64,000 bases of DNA from Williamsia sp. CHRR-6. GTDB lineage: Bacteria > Actinomycetota > Actinomycetes > Mycobacteriales > Mycobacteriaceae. Within the stretch, counting starts at the first letter, position 1. Every line of letters begins with the position of its first letter. The position numbers and the translations under genes are program-made. Under the pieces are notes generated by a model. The model was not told where the DNA came from. It did not search any database and saw nothing but the letters and a program-made list of their open reading frames with translations. Location of the stretch: contig NZ_JAHCSG010000003.1 of the NCBI RefSeq assembly GCF_018474015.1, forward strand, positions 248,001 to 312,000. The letters are read 5' to 3'. Of the stretch, positions 63,348-64,000 are shown piece after piece.

Positions 63348-64000
63348 TCAGCGGAGGGGCGCACCCGTGCCGCCACCCCGAACGGGGCGGTCGTCGGTGG
63401 TGTCGAGGTTGAGGCCACCGATCACCGTCGGTGCCACCTCCTGCTCTCCGCCCACGATCTCCTCGCCGTTGGCCTTGGAGTTCAGGTAGCGGGCGGTCTT
63501 GTGGCCCTTACCTTCACCGCCCTCTCCGCCCGGCCGGGCACCGCCCATGGGCGCACCACCCATCGCCCCCGGCGCGCCAGGGCGACCGTTCTGCAATGCA
63601 GCCTGCTCAGCAGCCACCATCTTCTCCGCCGCACCCATCGCACCGGCGCGCGCCTGTAACGCCTTCTCTGCCGCCGCGGCACCACCGAGGCCACCACCAG
63701 CACCGCCGCCCCCGCCGCCTCCCTTGCCCATCGCGGCGGCTGCTTTCGCGGCGCGCTCGGCGGCAGCTTTCTCGGCATTGGCCAACGCACTCGCAGACCG
63801 GGTGGCGGCCGACCCTGCCCCCTTGCCTGCGCCGTTCAATCCCTTCGCCGCGTTACCTGCCTGAGACGCCGCCGACTGCGCAGCACCCGCCGGGTTCCCC
63901 GCCGCAGCCTTCGCCGCCGCCTGCTGAGCCGCCGCCGTCTTCGCCGCAGCCTCCTTCGCCACCGCATCGGCATTCGCAGCGCGCGTCAACTGCGCTGCGT
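63348..64000 (-). CDS. Ala/Gly-rich ESX-type protein (partial, N-terminus beyond window)
   Basis: The frame is open to the window edge; 217 residues of the C-terminus are visible. It is a low-complexity Ala/Gly/Lys-rich region with a Gly-only stretch and AEKMVAAEQAALQN, then a more ordered end GHKTARYLNSKANGEEIVGG followed by EQEVAPTVIGGLNLDTTDD. The block KTARYLxSxxNGEEIVG...PTVIG is typical of the C-terminal tails of large ESX-associated actinobacterial proteins (EspB/CpnT-like neighbourhoods). The tail motif GGLNLDT recurs in the protein at 61200-62342. The start codon and N-terminal domain are not in the window. Confidence 0.65.
   Translation of the reverse strand, partial: AAQLTRAANADAVAKEAAAKTAAAQQAAAKAAAGNPAGAAQSAASQAGNAAKGLNGAGKGAGSAATRSASALANAEKAAAERAAKAAAAMGKGGGGGGGAGGGLGGAAAAEKALQARAGAMGAAEKMVAAEQAALQNGRPGAPGAMGGAPMGGARPGGEGGEGKGHKTARYLNSKANGEEIVGGEQEVAPTVIGGLNLDTTDDRPVRGGGTGAPLR

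Overview
The window is high-GC actinobacterial DNA, most likely from a mycolic-acid genus of the Mycobacteriales such as Gordonia, Williamsia or a close relative. Three things point there. First, the gene order from about 29.1 to 60.5 kb follows Mycobacterium tuberculosis Rv3644c-Rv3666c: DNA polymerase III delta', adenylate cyclase, topA, Rv3647c, cspA, SftH-type helicase, tad-like pilus genes Rv3654c-Rv3660c, the Rv3661 HAD phosphatase, Rv3662c and dppABCD. The Rv0805/Rv0806c pair (CpdA phosphodiesterase, Stealth phosphotransferase) and a DUF222/HNH gene sit inside this block. Second, there are two type VII secretion (ESX)-style loci with YbaB-like and WXG-like proteins. Third, many genes look leaderless, with a TANNNT -10 box 6-7 nt before the start codon.

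Layout. 1-4.2 kb: TAT-exported metallophosphoesterase (cut by the window edge), a small membrane protein, glutaryl-CoA dehydrogenase, and an APH(6)/hydroxyurea-type phosphotransferase. 4.25-9.4 kb: an accessory island. It has an AT-rich orphan gene, a polymorphic toxin with a PD-(D/E)xK nuclease end, a HEAT-repeat protein and a YbaB-like protein in one overlapping operon, a SMI1/SUKH-like candidate immunity gene, and two gene remnants. 9.4-17.1 kb: ADP-ribosylglycohydrolase, DUF2256 protein, esterase, a large Pls/PosA-family NRPS-like membrane enzyme, and an M1 aminopeptidase. 17.2-19.9 kb: dTDP-rhamnose genes rmlC-rmlA diverging from rmlB, bracketed by 22-bp tandem repeats. 19.9-28.2 kb: type II NADH dehydrogenase, LysR regulator, acetyltransferase, DHA2 exporter with its MarR repressor, LacI regulator beside a decayed sugar permease, pirin, and a cation/proton antiporter. 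28.2-43.2 kb: PIG-L deacetylase, tRNA-Thr(CGT), and the housekeeping block.

43.2-53.4 kb: DUF222/HNH gene, the seven-gene tad-like operon, and the HAD phosphatase. The HAD gene is followed by a gene-free stretch with a strong promoter and terminal hairpin, at the position where mycobacteria encode the RNA polymerase-binding RNA Ms1/MTS2823. Next comes a lower-GC module: a secreted NucA/NucB-type nuclease (frameshifted in a G7 tract) with a ComJ-like inhibitor. 53.6-60.5 kb: the dppABCD peptide importer, with an antisense PH-domain-like membrane gene between dppC and dppD. 60.5-64 kb: a second ESX-type operon (YbaB-like, EspC-like, WXG100-like-domain protein, orphan) and a partial Ala/Gly-rich ESX-type protein at the edge.

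The most notable items are the two independent nuclease effector/immunity modules, both close to decayed or frameshifted genes; the Ms1 candidate RNA with a CRP-like site in its promoter; and short tandem repeats that begin exactly at stop codons of neighbouring genes.
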